Part shown: positions 63,583-64,000 of the stretch, in pieces
Position numbering within the stretch: the stretch's first letter is position 1
Layout of the letters: each line of letters opens with the position of its first letter
From: Mesonia sediminis
Lineage (GTDB): Bacteria > Bacteroidota > Bacteroidia > Flavobacteriales > Flavobacteriaceae
Length of the DNA: 64,000 bases
NCBI RefSeq assembly: GCF_042684705.1
Contig: NZ_JBHULZ010000040.1
Coordinates: 1-64,000, forward strand
Reading direction: 5' to 3'
Notes under the pieces: model-generated
Told to the model about the DNA's origin: nothing
Database searches by the model: none
What the model saw: only the letters and a program-made list of their open reading frames with translations
Translations under genes and position numbers: made by a program

Positions 63583-64000
63583 ATGCGTAAACCGCGAAAG
63601 AAAAAAGTAAAAAGCAAAAAATCAATTGTTAACCAAATACCAGGAAAGGTAGTTTATGTAGGAGAAAAACAAACCCAAGATACCCTAATAGAGGTATTTG
63701 AATACAGTAAAGACTTTTTAACCTATAAAAAGTTGGCACAGGTTGAAGAGGCCTTTGCCTATAAAGACAGTAAAAATATTGCTTGGATAGATTTTGATGG
63801 CTTGAACAATACCCAAGCTATCGAATCTTTAGGAAATCACTTTGGCTTACACCCCTTATTGTTAGAAGATATTGTTAATACACGCCAACGGCCTAAAATA
63901 GATGTGTATGAAGATTATATTTTTATACAAATAAAAATGTTGTATTATGATACACAAGATGTTTTAATAAAAGAACACGTGAGCATTGCTTTTGGAGAAA
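63583..64000 (+). CDS. corA: CorA-type magnesium/cobalt transporter, partial
   Basis: The first 139 codons are visible and the frame runs off the right edge. The N-terminal domain has KKIVYVGEKQ-like and IAWIDFDGLNNTQAIESLGNHFGLHPLLLEDIVNTRQRPKIDVYEDYIFIQIKML, a hallmark of CorA. The membrane part with GMN lies beyond the window. Confidence 0.92.
   Translation, partial: MRKPRKKKVKSKKSIVNQIPGKVVYVGEKQTQDTLIEVFEYSKDFLTYKKLAQVEEAFAYKDSKNIAWIDFDGLNNTQAIESLGNHFGLHPLLLEDIVNTRQRPKIDVYEDYIFIQIKMLYYDTQDVLIKEHVSIAFGE

Overview
This window comes from the chromosome of a member of the Bacteroidetes, most likely the Flavobacteriaceae. The evidence is low GC, promoters of the TAnnTTTG type, almost no Shine-Dalgarno sequences, many lipoproteins, and typical families (CarboxypepD_reg proteins, HYC_CC_PP, DUF6266, DUF3987, CusA fused to an outer-membrane factor). 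The genus cannot be fixed. A run of 193 N lies at 828-1020.

Region 1 (1-20.6 kb, resumed at 44.94-45.83 kb) is a one-way array of short gene units, all transcribed on the minus strand. I call them cassettes C0 (left edge, partial) to C16. They are separated by recurring sites S1-S17. In 11 units the first 8-10 bases are the reverse complement of the last bases before the downstream site of the same unit, and they do not match the neighbours. Circularising one gene plus its downstream site would rebuild a folded stem with bulges, which is the geometry of integron cassettes and attC sites. There are two site families. Type A is about 424 bp, with short forms of about 176 bp, and carries a TATATTTG box beside the crossover. 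Type B is about 115-128 bp, and several copies carry hairpins closed by C(GNNA)G or C(GNA)G loops. No IntI-like gene is in the window. Cargo is mainly secreted, lipoprotein or unknown proteins, plus two CDF metal transporters, a TonB receptor with a Fur regulator, CreD, and a DUF1287 protein.

Region 2 (20.6-44.95 kb) is an integrated island that split type B site S16 at an internal palindrome. Both ends carry paired GTTGCC arm sites. The left part holds a tyrosine integrase, an unknown protein, two HTH proteins, a primase-polymerase-like protein, a PriCT-2/DUF3987 helicase-like protein, an XRE regulator and a long Argonaute that appears catalytically dead. The right part is a metal-resistance block: an HYC_CC_PP protein, a CusA-outer-membrane-factor fusion preceded by a possible four-way-junction RNA, CusB, a PII-like protein, two Fur proteins, a SpoIIAA-like protein, P1B-4 and P1B-2 ATPases and a CDF transporter. 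An HTH protein, a DUF6943-like protein and a DUF6266 protein close the island.

Region 3 (45.8-64 kb) looks like ordinary chromosome. It has about 3.8 copies of a 123-bp repeat, tRNA-Pro(GGG), a Bcr/CflA exporter, a Crp/Fnr regulator, a PepSY-like secreted protein, a TolC/HlyD/RND efflux operon, a DUF2892 protein, an unknown secreted protein, a dinB-dnaE2 pair, tRNA-Arg(UCU), an aldehyde dehydrogenase, a small unknown protein and the start of corA.
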